A DNA stretch of 64,000 nucleotides from Arcobacter sp. EP1 (GCA_001655195.1 LPNY01000027.1:51730-115729); one strand, 5' to 3'; positions 46,998-55,725 are shown, numbered from the stretch's first letter. A program made the numbers and translations. Notes: generated by a model from the letters alone, not told the origin.

Positions 46998-48029
46998 ATG
47001 TTTTTAGACAAAGTAATTGGATTTTTTTCCAATGATATGGCAATTGACCTTGGAACTGCAAACACCATTGTTTCAGTAAAAGGTAAAGGGATTATTATTA
47101 ATGAACCTTCTGTTGTTGCTGTTCAACATGACCGATATGGAAAAGACAAAATCTTAGCCGTTGGACAAGAAGCAAAACAGATGATTGGTAAAACACCTTT
47201 GAATATTCAAGCTGTTCGTCCAATGAAAGATGGGGTTATTGCTGACTTTGAAATGACAGAAAGAATGATTCGATACTTCATTGAAAAAGCGCACTCACGA
47301 AAATCATTTATTCGACCACGAATCATTATTTGTATTCCTTACGGAATTACACAAGTTGAAAGAAAAGCAGTAAAAGAGTCTGCTTTAAGTGCAGGAGCAC
47401 GAGAAGTATTCCTAGTAGAAGAACCAATGGCAGCAGCAATTGGTGCAGGTATTCCAGTATCTGACCCATCTGGTTATGTGGTTGTTGATATTGGTGGTGG
47501 TACGACTGAGATTGGTGTAACTTCACTTGGTGGTCTTGTACTTTCTAAATCAATCAAAGTGGCAGGTGATAGATGTGATAAAGCGATCATCGATTACGTT
47601 CGACAAAACTACAACCTTTATATTGGTGAGAGAACTGCTGAATCAATCAAAATTGAAATTGGAACTGCTGTTAAACTAGATAAAGAGTTAAAAATTCGAG
47701 TAAAAGGTCGAGACAACTCTGGACTTCTTTCAACTATTGAATTAGGAAGTGAAGGCGTACGTACGGCAATTAAAGAACCACTTCGAGAAATCGTATCAGC
47801 AGTACGAACTGTACTAGAGGACATGCCACCAGATTTAGCAGGTGATGTTGTAGATAACGGTGTTATCTTAACAGGGGGAGGAGCACTTATTCGAGGTTTA
47901 GATAAATACTTAGCGGATATTATCAAACTTCCTGTAAAAGTTGCTGACGAGCCATTATTAGCCGTTGCATATGGTACAAGTAACGTACTAAATGAGGATG
48001 GATTACTAAAACTAATTTCTAATGAGTAG
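46998..48029 (+). CDS. mreB: rod shape-determining protein MreB
   Basis: 343 residues, bacterial actin. Phosphate-1 loop MAIDLGTANTIV, the GGGTTEIGV phosphate-2 loop, and LTGGGALIRGLD adenosine motif are present. It organises lateral wall synthesis. AAAGGA precedes the ATG. The stop overlaps the mreC start by 8 bases. Confidence 0.98.
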   Translation: MFLDKVIGFFSNDMAIDLGTANTIVSVKGKGIIINEPSVVAVQHDRYGKDKILAVGQEAKQMIGKTPLNIQAVRPMKDGVIADFEMTERMIRYFIEKAHSRKSFIRPRIIICIPYGITQVERKAVKESALSAGAREVFLVEEPMAAAIGAGIPVSDPSGYVVVDIGGGTTEIGVTSLGGLVLSKSIKVAGDRCDKAIIDYVRQNYNLYIGERTAESIKIEIGTAVKLDKELKIRVKGRDNSGLLSTIELGSEGVRTAIKEPLREIVSAVRTVLEDMPPDLAGDVVDNGVILTGGGALIRGLDKYLADIIKLPVKVADEPLLAVAYGTSNVLNEDGLLKLISNE

Positions 48030-48819
48030 AGCACTTTTTATATTTATTCTTCTTTTTGCTGGGTTATTCTATATTTTTAATATGGATAAACCCATCATTA
48101 AAAAATTTACCTTTATCAACTCAATAAAACAATTCTATGTACAACAAGTTATTAGTCTCAGTGATTTTACTGAGAAATACTTGGGACAAGCACAACGAAT
48201 TGAAACACTTAAAAAAGAGAATGATGAACTAAAAAAATACCGAACCTTATATACAAATTCACAAGCTTCACTTGATGTCTTACGAAATGCTCTCTTTGAC
48301 ACAAACGATACTAATATTGAACTCAAAATATCCCATGTACTCTCCTATGTTGCATTTGATGATTATACAAAAGTATGGATTGACTTTCCAAAAAAAGATA
48401 AACAAATTTTGGGACTCATCTCACAAAATTATGCTGCTGGTATTGTTAAAAACTTTGCGGGAAAATCACTAGCGTTATTAAATGGAAACCAAAAAGCTAA
48501 TTATGCTGTTTATATTGGTGATAATAAAGCACCCGGTATTGTTCATGGGAACAACCGAAATAATCTTCTAACAATCAAATTTATTCCTATTTGGATGCAA
48601 ATTAACAAAGGGGATGAAGTTATCACTTCAGGTATGGATAATATCTTTTTTGAAGGCTTACAAGTTGGAAAAGTTGTCGCTATCAAAAAAATGGCAGATA
48701 TGCAAGAAGCAATTATAGAACCCTATGCAAAAGCATTACGGGCAGAATATTTTTATGTCTATAAAAAAATCACTAAAGAAGAGTTACCACAACCAATACC
48801 GCTTAGTAAGCAGCCATAA
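48022..48819 (+). CDS. mreC: rod shape-determining protein MreC
   Basis: 265 residues. One N-terminal membrane helix (about residues 3-20), a coiled coil (about 45-75), and two beta domains with the typical GIVHGNNRNNLLTIKFI region. It links MreB to the periplasmic wall machinery. Its stop overlaps that of the convergent ribE by 17 bases. Confidence 0.93.
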   Translation: MSRALFIFILLFAGLFYIFNMDKPIIKKFTFINSIKQFYVQQVISLSDFTEKYLGQAQRIETLKKENDELKKYRTLYTNSQASLDVLRNALFDTNDTNIELKISHVLSYVAFDDYTKVWIDFPKKDKQILGLISQNYAAGIVKNFAGKSLALLNGNQKANYAVYIGDNKAPGIVHGNNRNNLLTIKFIPIWMQINKGDEVITSGMDNIFFEGLQVGKVVAIKKMADMQEAIIEPYAKALRAEYFYVYKKITKEELPQPIPLSKQP

Positions 48820-49414
48820 TTTTATCAACTTTATCCCACGTTAGATTATCTTCTTTATTTTTGAACATATTATAAATATATCGAGCAAACATATCTGTCT
48901 CTAAATTTACTTTTGTTCCAACCTTGTAGCGTTTAAAAAGTGTATTTTCTATAGTATGAGGAATAATTGTTAAACGAAAAGCATCATTAAGTACATCATT
49001 AACCGTCAATGAAACCCCATCAATAGTCACTGAACCTTTAGGAATAAGATACCGACTGTATTCACTTGGAAGTGAAATAATAAAATCCGTTGAATTTCCA
49101 TTGTTATTAATAGAGGTAATTGTTCCTAAACAATCCACATGTCCTTGAACAATATGTCCCTCAAAACGGTCACCCATCATCATAGCAGGTTCCATATGAA
49201 CTTTGTCTCTGTAGTTTTCCATAGCTAGAACTTTTTGAGACTCAGGAGAGAGCTCAACTGTAAATGTTCCAGTATTTACTCGCACAACAGTAAGACATGC
49301 CCCATTAATAGCAATTGAGTCTCCGATTTTGGGAATGTACTTCGCTCTAAGCGTTAAAAAACTATTTTGCAAACTTAAAACTTCTGCCATTTCACGAATT
49401 AATCCAGTAAACAC
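48803..49414 (-). CDS. ribE: riboflavin synthase, alpha subunit
   Basis: 203 residues with two lumazine-binding domains. MFTGLIREMAEV starts the first, and GHIVQGHVDCLG with the following VSLTVND block lies in the hinge and second repeat. It dismutates two lumazines to riboflavin in the cytoplasm. It is convergent with mreC; no FMN riboswitch motif was seen upstream. Confidence 0.96.
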   Translation of the reverse strand: MFTGLIREMAEVLSLQNSFLTLRAKYIPKIGDSIAINGACLTVVRVNTGTFTVELSPESQKVLAMENYRDKVHMEPAMMMGDRFEGHIVQGHVDCLGTITSINNNGNSTDFIISLPSEYSRYLIPKGSVTIDGVSLTVNDVLNDAFRLTIIPHTIENTLFKRYKVGTKVNLETDMFARYIYNMFKNKEDNLTWDKVDKIMAAY

Positions 49415-49457
49415 CGCTATCCTTTTAGAATTTTTTTGTAAAATTCGAAATATTTGG

Positions 49458-49713
49458 TATAATACCGAAAAATTATTGAGAAGCTAATTTTTATACTCTC
49501 TAAAATTACTTAGATAAGTGGAAGAAAACATTTATCTAAGCAATTTTCTACTACTTAAAAAGAGACAATCCAAACACTTTTTATAGAGTAACAAAGATAG
49601 GAATTAGCCATTCTTATACACAAAAATATCGAAAAGAGTTAGAAACAATCAGTTCAAGGCTAGAGGAGAAACTTAGGCAGGAGCTTACTAAAGTAAGTGA
49701 GTGTCTAAGTTTC
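49458..49713 (+). ncRNA. structured leader or small RNA upstream of mnmG (candidate)
   Basis: A TATAAT box at 49458-49463 precedes a 300-base gap without a supported gene. Hairpin 1: CTTAGATAA/TTATCTAAG (49509-49517, 49532-49540), 9 bp. Hairpin 2: GAAACTTAG/CTAAGTTTC (49668-49676, 49705-49713), 9 bp, enclosing a second stem CTTAC/GTAAG with a four-base loop. The segment around hairpin 2 is richer in G than its surroundings. Known classes checked by eye (tmRNA, SRP RNA, RNase P RNA, FMN riboswitch) do not match. It could be a 5' leader of mnmG or an independent RNA. Confidence 0.45.
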
Positions 49714-49760
49714 GACGATAACGCAGAAATGATTAATTTATCACTCTTTTCCAAAGGAAT

Positions 49761-51635
49761 ATGATGGAATATGATGTTATCGTTGTGGGTGGCGGTCATG
49801 CTGGAATTGAAGCATCCCTAGCCCCTGCACGAATGGGTAAAAAAACCCTACTTATTACCATGTTAGTTGAACAAATAGGTGCTGCATCGTGTAACCCTGC
49901 TATTGGAGGGCTTGCAAAAGGTCACCTAGTACGAGAACTGGATGCTCTTGGTGGAGAAATGGGACTTTGTACCGATGCAACAGGAATTCAATTTAGAGTT
50001 TTAAATGCTTCAAAAGGAGCCGCTGTTCAAGGTAGCCGTGCTCAAATTGATATGGATAAATACCGTGAATATATGCGAGAAATTTGCCATAATACTGATA
50101 ACCTTGAAATCTATCAAGATGAAGTAAGTAGTTTACTCGTTGATGATAATAGTGTTCAAGGAGTTATTACAAAACTAGGTGAAACCTTTAAAGCTAAGAA
50201 AGTCATCCTAACAACAGGTACTTTTATGCGAGGACTTATTCACATTGGTGAAAATACCTACGATGCAGGTCGAGCATGGGAACTTCCCTCGTCTACTTTA
50301 TCACTACAATTAAAAGAGTTAGGATTAAATGTAGGACGACTCAAAACTGGAACGCCAGCACGAATTGATGCTAAATCAATTGACTTTGATAAAATGGAAG
50401 CCCATGGAGGAGATGAAACACCAACTCCTTTTAGTTTTAGAACTGATAAATCAAAATTTAATCCTGAACAATATCCATGTTATATTACCTATACTAATTT
50501 AGGTACGCATGATACAATTACGAACAACTTTGATAGAGCGCCTTTGTTTACGGGACAAATTCAAGGAAGTGGTCCACGATACTGTCCAAGTATTGAAGAT
50601 AAAGTGAACCGATTTAGTGAACGAGATCGTCACCAACTCTTTTTAGAACCACAAACAACCATGTGCACAGAATACTATATTAACGGTCTATCAACGTCAC
50701 TTCCTATTGATGTGCAAAAAGAGATGATTCATTCCATCCAAGGATTAGAAAAAGCAAAAGTAGTACGATATGGTTATGCCATTGAGTATGATTATGTGGA
50801 TCCAACTGAACTAAAACACACTCTTGAAACAAAAAAAGTTAAAAACCTTTATCATGCAGGACAAATCAATGCCACAACTGGGTATGAAGAAGCAGCGGCT
50901 CAAGGACTAATGGCAGGAATCAATGCTAGCTTAGCAATTGATGAAAAAGAACCATTTGTACTACGTCGTGATGAAGGATACATTGGAGTACTTGTTGATG
51001 ACTTAGTAACAAAAGGAACCAATGAACCTTACCGTATGTTTACAAGCCGTGCTGAGTATCGACTTCTTTTACGAGAAGAGAGTGCTGATTTACGACTATC
51101 TGGTTATGGACATGAATTAGGGCTTATTGATGATGAAACATTAGAAGAAGTTAAGTACAAACAACACGTTATTGATGAAGCAATTGATTTTATGAAAGAA
51201 GAATGGGTAACCTCTAAAAAAGAGACTTTAGAGATGTTAGAGCGTTTAGGTCAAGACAAAATCAAAGACCGAGTACTTTTGCTTGATATCGTCGGAAGAA
51301 ATACCGTAGAAGTTAAACATTTCGATGAGTTTTTACCGCAATTCTCTGAACTAAACGACTATCTAAAAGAACAAATTCTTGTAGAAGCAAAATATTATCG
51401 ATACGTTGCAAAACAGAAAAAACAAATTGATAAAATGAAAAAAATGCTTCAAATGAAAATTCCTGAAAATTTTGACTTTAGAAAAATTCCAGGATTATCA
51501 AATGAAGCTATCGAAAAGCTGGAAAAGTTTAGACCACCAACACTTTTTAATGCCAGTGAAATTTCAGGAATTACGCCAGCTGCTGTGGATGTAATTCACT
51601 TATATATTAATCTTCATTGTAAAACACAAAAATAA
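49761..51635 (+). CDS. mnmG: tRNA uridine-5-carboxymethylaminomethyl modification enzyme
   Basis: 624 residues, FAD protein that with MnmE modifies U34 of tRNAs. The dinucleotide fold [32 protein letters not shown] and [14 protein letters not shown] are diagnostic; the C-terminal helical tRNA-binding domain is complete. Two ATG codons stand in tandem; the second (49764) has the better 5-base spacing from AAAGGA (49753-49758). Confidence 0.97.
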   Translation: MMEYDVIVVGGGHAGIEASLAPARMGKKTLLITMLVEQIGAASCNPAIGGLAKGHLVRELDALGGEMGLCTDATGIQFRVLNASKGAAVQGSRAQIDMDKYREYMREICHNTDNLEIYQDEVSSLLVDDNSVQGVITKLGETFKAKKVILTTGTFMRGLIHIGENTYDAGRAWELPSSTLSLQLKELGLNVGRLKTGTPARIDAKSIDFDKMEAHGGDETPTPFSFRTDKSKFNPEQYPCYITYTNLGTHDTITNNFDRAPLFTGQIQGSGPRYCPSIEDKVNRFSERDRHQLFLEPQTTMCTEYYINGLSTSLPIDVQKEMIHSIQGLEKAKVVRYGYAIEYDYVDPTELKHTLETKKVKNLYHAGQINATTGYEEAAAQGLMAGINASLAIDEKEPFVLRRDEGYIGVLVDDLVTKGTNEPYRMFTSRAEYRLLLREESADLRLSGYGHELGLIDDETLEEVKYKQHVIDEAIDFMKEEWVTSKKETLEMLERLGQDKIKDRVLLLDIVGRNTVEVKHFDEFLPQFSELNDYLKEQILVEAKYYRYVAKQKKQIDKMKKMLQMKIPENFDFRKIPGLSNEAIEKLEKFRPPTLFNASEISGITPAAVDVIHLYINLHCKTQK

Positions 51636-51667
51636 TTGAGAACGTACACTAATTAGTGAGAATATAA

Positions 51668-51937
51668 ATGCCAACTTCAACTAGAAACTTGACCCTTGAT
51701 TTCATGCAAACAGAGAAGGGTCAGGAGTCTAGTTACAAACTTAATGCAATACTTGGTTTAAAATACAACCATGAAAATCCTATAAGCCATAACTTTCTTG
51801 TTCAATTTCAAAATATCAAAACAAATTTTGTTGAAACAGTAGAAGTCTCACCTGAACTACTACGATATAAATTCAAAATTGGGTATTGGAATGAATTAAC
51901 TAGTAATGCATTTTTTGAACTCATATATAACAAATAG
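51668..51937 (+). CDS. hypothetical protein, 89 residues
   Basis: No family recognised. The protein is mixed alpha/beta, without signal peptide or membrane segment, and mentions a QFQNIKTNFVETVEVSPELL stretch typical of small soluble domains. A weak GTGAGAA ribosome site lies 5-6 bases before the ATG. It sits 32 bases after mnmG and may be cotranscribed; the stop is 9 bases from the convergent peptidase gene. Confidence 0.55.
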   Translation: MPTSTRNLTLDFMQTEKGQESSYKLNAILGLKYNHENPISHNFLVQFQNIKTNFVETVEVSPELLRYKFKIGYWNELTSNAFFELIYNK

Positions 51938-51946
51938 TAAAAAATA

Positions 51947-52984
51947 CTATTTGTTATTTAAATAAATTATCTTCAAAATATTAATGATAGATTCAATAGC
52001 ATTAATTGAAGTTGTTTCTTTTATTGTATGATATCCAATAGTAGGAAACTGTAAGGTTGTTCCTTGAATAGTTCCTTTACTTGCTTTAATAATTCGTCCT
52101 AATTCAGTAACTCCCAATGATGTTTTTTCATTATTTTGTCGCATCAAATTTTTAAGATATTCATCTTTATAATGATATTTAATACGTTTTTTAATTGCAA
52201 TTTTTTTAATTTTAGATTTCAAAGGTGATCTAAAATATGCATTTTCGTCACGGTTCCTTAATACAATATCGAGGTGATTTAGGTCATCTTCATTTTTATA
52301 TGGACTTGTATCTAAAACAAGTAATTCATTTGTTGTTATATCAAATCTTCTAAAATAATCTAAAAGAAAACGCCAGCTTTTGCCGGCTTCTTCTGAGGCA
52401 GTGAAAAATGCAGTACCTTTATATCCAATAGAATATAGGTATAAAATAGTAGCAATGGAAATAGTATTATCAATTTGCGCTGAAACTAAATCATTCTCAT
52501 AAACCAATTTATCCATAAAGGCAATAGGTGTACCTGGAAGTAAATGCTCCAGTCCATCAACTTTAAATAATACATTGTTACGACGTTGACAAAAGAATGC
52601 ATCAGTAATATTACCCAGTCCTAAATAACTTCCTGACCAAGGCTCATAGGCTTGTACTTTTTTACCTACAAATCGTACTGAAAAGTTTTTCAACACTTGT
52701 TCTGAAGTTGAGTTTCCTAATAGGTCAGCTCTATTTTTTGCAATATAAGCTGCATACTGAAACTCATTATGTCCTGTACAAATTAAGCCATGACGATCTG
52801 CATGGGCTGAAATATAACCAGTTTTAGGTTCACTACCTTTTGCAACTAGCAAACCATCATAATATTCAACATCAATATTTAAGTCTTCCAATTCTCTTTT
52901 TATAAACATGAAAAAAGAGTGTTCTGCACCTACAACACTAGGTGTTCTTGTTAGTTGTTTTAAATAGTCGAAAAAAAGATTCAT
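51947..52984 (-). CDS. M42 family metallopeptidase-like protein
   Basis: 345 residues. Putative metal and catalytic residues appear in order: HAD (SAHADRHGL), Asp in AQIDNTISIATIL, the EE pair in FFTASEEAGKSW, Asp in VLDTSPY, and His in PTIGYHTIKET. This is the M42 (glutamyl/deblocking aminopeptidase) pattern, with two metals. Length is normal. Substrate preference is not visible. It is transcribed away from the accessory patch that begins at 53070. Confidence 0.85.
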   Translation of the reverse strand: MNLFFDYLKQLTRTPSVVGAEHSFFMFIKRELEDLNIDVEYYDGLLVAKGSEPKTGYISAHADRHGLICTGHNEFQYAAYIAKNRADLLGNSTSEQVLKNFSVRFVGKKVQAYEPWSGSYLGLGNITDAFFCQRRNNVLFKVDGLEHLLPGTPIAFMDKLVYENDLVSAQIDNTISIATILYLYSIGYKGTAFFTASEEAGKSWRFLLDYFRRFDITTNELLVLDTSPYKNEDDLNHLDIVLRNRDENAYFRSPLKSKIKKIAIKKRIKYHYKDEYLKNLMRQNNEKTSLGVTELGRIIKASKGTIQGTTLQFPTIGYHTIKETTSINAIESIINILKIIYLNNK

Positions 52985-53069
52985 GTTTATCCTTTCAAGT
53001 CTTGAACGTAATTCATTATAGACATATTTTAAAATTATAGTAAATTATTGTTTTGTTGGCTTTCTAAAT

Positions 53070-53270
53070 TTAATTTACTTTATTAATTAAGGTATCACAC
53101 AATTTTGCTATATCAAATATTGATAGTTTATAAGTATTATGGACTATGTTTTCAATGGTTAAATTATGTTCAATCATAAAGTTAGCTGCTTTTTCGAAGT
53201 CTGACTCTTTATGAATTGCAATAATAATATCATTGATTATAGCTTTAAAATTACTCTTTTGTTCCATCAT
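53070..53270 (-). CDS. small helical protein A3
   Basis: 66 residues, all helical by appearance, no recognised family. It aligns with A1 (54462-54692): AANFMIEHNLTIENIV with AAQLIIDNHLTLEQLV, then KLSIFDIAKLCDTL with RLKISDLLELTNYL. The ATG lies inside the 3' end of B2 (20-base overlap) with AAGG 8 bases upstream, so the two are coupled. Function unknown. Confidence 0.6.
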   Translation of the reverse strand: MMEQKSNFKAIINDIIIAIHKESDFEKAANFMIEHNLTIENIVHNTYKLSIFDIAKLCDTLINKVN

Positions 53271-53646
53271 TTTGCAAACCTTTTTTAATAGAGTTTATCT
53301 TTGGTAAGTGTTTGTCATTTTTTATTAATAGAATCTCTTTTATTTTCAATTGATTAAATTTTATTTCCATTGTGTATGATATTGCATTATTTATACTACA
53401 GCATGTACGTACTAAAGCTATATCTCCTTGTAGTAGCATAAATTGGATATTTTGTTGTGTAGGAATATTTTTTTGTTTTAAAATAGCTTTAAAAATTAAA
53501 AAAGCTCTTATACCTTTGATTTTGTAACTTTCATAAGAAAGTATTATATTCTCATCAAAAAAAAGGTTTGCCATTTTTATATTATTACGATTCCACAGAT
53601 TTTCAAAAAAGCAATAAAGTAACACTTTATAAAAATCATATTTCAT
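53251..53646 (-). CDS. divergent SnoaL/NTF2-like protein B2
   Basis: 131 residues. Its N-terminus FFENLWNRNNIKMANLFFDE parallels B1's YYEELWNAKNKEYIDYLF, which marks it as a SnoaL-like (NTF2-fold) relative, but the C-terminal half is diverged and shows no obvious catalytic Asp/His set. GGAGATAAA precedes the ATG. It is preceded by repeat copy R1 and a terminator-like hairpin on its own strand. Confidence 0.6.
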   Translation of the reverse strand: MKYDFYKVLLYCFFENLWNRNNIKMANLFFDENIILSYESYKIKGIRAFLIFKAILKQKNIPTQQNIQFMLLQGDIALVRTCCSINNAISYTMEIKFNQLKIKEILLIKNDKHLPKINSIKKGLQNDGTKE

Positions 53647-53721
53647 TTTATCTCCACTTATTGTGTAAATATTATGAGCTCTTTAATTATTTAACTAAAT
53701 ACTAAGTTTAATTTGTTAGTA

Positions 53722-53742
53722 TAAAAAACTCTTTTAAAGAGT
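53722..53742 (-). terminator. terminator-like hairpin between A2 and B2
   Basis: On the minus strand, ACTCTTT and AAAGAGT pair with a minimal loop and are followed by six T before ATAC. It lies between the A2 stop and the B2 start, overlapping the end of repeat R1, so it could end the A1-B1-A2 transcript or attenuate B2-A3. Confidence 0.5.
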
Positions 53743-53801
53743 ACAACCAATATTTCTGAAAATTCTTTAGATTGCACGGCCAAATGCTTACAAAGGGTTT
53801 T
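53738..53801. repeat. repeat element R1
   Basis: The first 58 bases (53738-53795) are 53/58 identical to R2 at 55051-55108 with no gap. Conserved blocks include AGAGTACAACCAATATTTC and ATTGCACGGCCAAA. A stem forms between 53759-53768 and 53792-53801: ten pairs, two of them U-G wobbles if read as plus-strand RNA. A TATAAA at 53720-53725 lies 12 bases before the repeat on the plus strand. It may be a small RNA, leader element or protein site. Confidence 0.65.
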
Positions 53802-53821
53802 CGGAAGCTTTTCTTCTATTT

Positions 53822-54037
53822 TTACTTTGACATTTTCTTATATTTTATGAATTCATTAAAGTTTTTTTGAGATTTAAATATTGATAAATCATCAATATTA
53901 TGTTTATTAATTAATGCAATAGCACTATCAAACATATTCTTTTCAATAGAAAAAAGAATTTGAAAATAAATTTCATTTAAATTGAGTTGTCGACTTGAAT
54001 TTAAACTTATCTCCTTTGTATAGTGTCTACTCATCAT
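53822..54037 (-). CDS. small helical protein A2
   Basis: 71 residues, related to A1 and A3 but more diverged: FDSAIALINKHNIDDLSIF parallels FEKAANFMIEHNLTIENIV. It overlaps the 3' end of B1 by 11 bases, with GAGA upstream of two ATG codons. No signal peptide; predicted cytoplasmic. Function unknown. Confidence 0.55.
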   Translation of the reverse strand: MMSRHYTKEISLNSSRQLNLNEIYFQILFSIEKNMFDSAIALINKHNIDDLSIFKSQKNFNEFIKYKKMSK

Positions 54038-54449
54038 TATCTCTTTTTTTACTAAGTTGCTTATTGAGATTTGTTAAGTCTCCTAAAACCCAAATACTTT
54101 TAATTTTTTCATTTTCAAATTTAAAAAAAGATGCACCATAATACTTTATTCTATTATTTGTAGGTTCAAAATCAAATAGTTTACCTGTATGTGTCCCGTT
54201 ATAGATTGCTTTCACTGCAATATTATCTTCATCACAAATAATTGTTTCAATACTATGATGAAGATTTGGAATAGCATTTAAAATTGTATTCATATAATTC
54301 TCAAACATCTTTTTACCACTTGTATCAATATTTAATGAGCCATGAAACTCTATATCATCTGTAAATAAGTAATCGATATATTCTTTATTTTTAGCGTTCC
54401 ATAACTCTTCATAATATAATCGAACAAGTTCTTTGTGACTCTTATTCAT
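54027..54449 (-). CDS. SnoaL-like (ester cyclase family) protein B1
   Basis: 140 residues, NTF2-like fold. LVRLYYEELWNAKNKEYIDYLF, then GKKMFENYMNTILNAIPNLHHSIETII and AVKAIYNGTHTGKLF follow the SnoaL/ester cyclase pattern. Members are often cyclases, isomerases or ligand binders; the reaction here is unknown. AAAGGA precedes the ATG. Its overlap with A2 suggests a coupled pair. Confidence 0.78.
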   Translation of the reverse strand: MNKSHKELVRLYYEELWNAKNKEYIDYLFTDDIEFHGSLNIDTSGKKMFENYMNTILNAIPNLHHSIETIICDEDNIAVKAIYNGTHTGKLFDFEPTNNRIKYYGASFFKFENEKIKSIWVLGDLTNLNKQLSKKRDNDE

Positions 54450-54461
54450 TATTTTCCTTTA

Positions 54462-54692
54462 TTAATTTTTGTTTTTCAATAGGTAATTAGTTAATTCAAG
54501 TAAATCTGATATTTTTAATCTACCTGTAGTTTTTACTAATTGTTCTAATGTTAAATGGTTATCAATAATCAACTGTGCAGCACTAGAAATATTATGATCT
54601 ATTTTTAATAGATTTGTAATAGTGCTAACAAGTTTATATAACTCTATAGAGTTTAAAGATCCATTATCTGATGAAATGATATCTATTGCCAT
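54462..54692 (-). CDS. small helical protein A1
   Basis: 76 residues, soluble and helical, no recognised family. The conserved core AAQLIIDNHLTLEQLVKTT and KISDLLELTNYLL is shared with A3 and, weakly, A2. It lies 12 bases upstream of B1. GGGAGA precedes the ATG. Confidence 0.6.
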   Translation of the reverse strand: MAIDIISSDNGSLNSIELYKLVSTITNLLKIDHNISSAAQLIIDNHLTLEQLVKTTGRLKISDLLELTNYLLKNKN

Positions 54693-54743
54693 ATCAAATC
54701 TCCCATTATAAAATTATAATGTAGAATAAGGTGTTGATAAGAG

Positions 54744-54992
54744 TTAGTCTACGCTTTTGTTTTTTAGCTCATTAAAAATTTTTGTTTGTTCGCATTCATC
54801 ATATAAAGCTTCACACTTTGTGTAACATGGAATATCATCTGTTCCATCAGGCTTTATACATTTTTCTGCACATTGTTCATAGACTGTGTCGCATGCACTG
54901 AGTAGTTTTAGTTTGCCATCTTCTATATTAGTAGTGTTTGCATGTAATGTAATCGTGATTAAAATAAGTAATAATAAAATGTTTTTTAACAT
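54744..54992 (-). CDS. small secreted Cys-rich protein
   Basis: 82 residues. A Sec signal peptide (about 1-19, ending LHANTT) is followed by a short mature chain with a symmetric Cys pattern: Cys-x6-Cys-x3-Cys, then Cys-x3-Cys-x6-Cys, as in CDTVYEQCAEKC and CYTKCEALYDEC. This is consistent with a disulfide-linked helical hairpin in the periplasm. It starts 58 bases downstream of repeat R2 on the same operon strand. No function is recognised. Confidence 0.68.
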   Translation of the reverse strand: MLKNILLLLILITITLHANTTNIEDGKLKLLSACDTVYEQCAEKCIKPDGTDDIPCYTKCEALYDECEQTKIFNELKNKSVD

Positions 54993-55050
54993 TTATACTC
55001 CTATTCATAAAACAGAAAGAATTTTATCTTGTCCGTATAAATGTACTGCA

Positions 55051-55113
55051 AGAGTACAACCAATATTTCAAAAAATACTTTACATTGCACGGCCAAACGC
55101 TTACAAAGTATTT
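55051..55113. repeat. repeat element R2
   Basis: Second copy of R1 (53/58 identical over 55051-55108). Its stem AAATACTTT/AAAGTATTT (55073-55081, 55105-55113) is perfect over 9 pairs. Where R1 has U-G pairs, R2 has A-U and U-A, so pairing is preserved by different bases. A TATAAA at 55036-55041 lies 9 bases before the repeat on the plus strand. It sits 58 bases upstream of the Cys-rich protein gene. Confidence 0.65.
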
Positions 55114-55725
55114 AAAAAACCCGAATAAATTCCTTATTCTACGTGAAAATTATAATCTATAAAACAGATAAAATTCCTAAAACTTTACTTAAAAAAAAAG
55201 TACCGTTCTCAAAGTACCATACTATCGTACTTCTTCGAGAAAAATAAAGTCACTTAAAATATATATTTTTGTTTTTTTTGATTTATACAGAAAGGTTTTT
55301 TTACATTTTTTATTTTTTATAGTAAAAAAATTACACTTCAAATGACCATCAAATAAGCCTTGAAATATACTTTCAATCAGATTAAGAAAAAATTTAGGAT
55401 AAAAACTGAAATTATAAACTATAATTTCATCAGATGAGAAAACGAAAAATTAAACACTCCTCATTCTCCGTTAAAAAATAAGCAGTGTTTTATTACCTAC
55501 TAAGACATAGGAAAATTAATATTAACGTATCTTTCTTATGCTAATATTAAAAACTAACCTTTAAAGATTTAAAGTTTACAATCCAATAACCCTCCATTCG
55601 TTTTCTCATTCAATAATTCATCTCTTAGCATTTTATATAAAAAAAGAATTACTGAACAATAAACTATTTTTTTGATACTATTGTACTACCATATTTTAGT
55701 AAAATTAAAAAAAAGGAACTCTGAA
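55114..55725. other. gene-free AT-rich region with inverted repeats
   Basis: No frame with a plausible ribosome site was found. Two dyads stand out: TGAAATTATA/TATAATTTCA with a 3-base loop (55407-55429), and TTAATATTA/TAATATTAA with a 17-base loop (55516-55550). The region should contain the promoter of the binding protein gene at 55726. Confidence 0.5.

Noticed and set aside
49458..49760. tmRNA, SRP RNA, RNase P RNA, 6S RNA or FMN riboswitch before mnmG or ribE
   Set aside because: None of the consensus core sequences of these RNAs known to me is present; 6S cannot be fully excluded by eye.
49541..49763. Open plus-strand frame of about 75 codons before mnmG that reads like a protein
   Set aside because: No usable start codon except an ATG near its end, unusual AGG and GAG codons, and strong hairpins; kept only as a note under the RNA candidate.
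53738..53801. R1/R2 as a known riboswitch (c-di-GMP, preQ1, TPP, SAM)
   Set aside because: The conserved cores of these classes are not found on either strand.
53738..55113. R1 and R2 as attachment sites or IS ends of a mobile element
   Set aside because: No integrase or transposase lies between or near them, and there is no inverted-end or target-duplication pattern.
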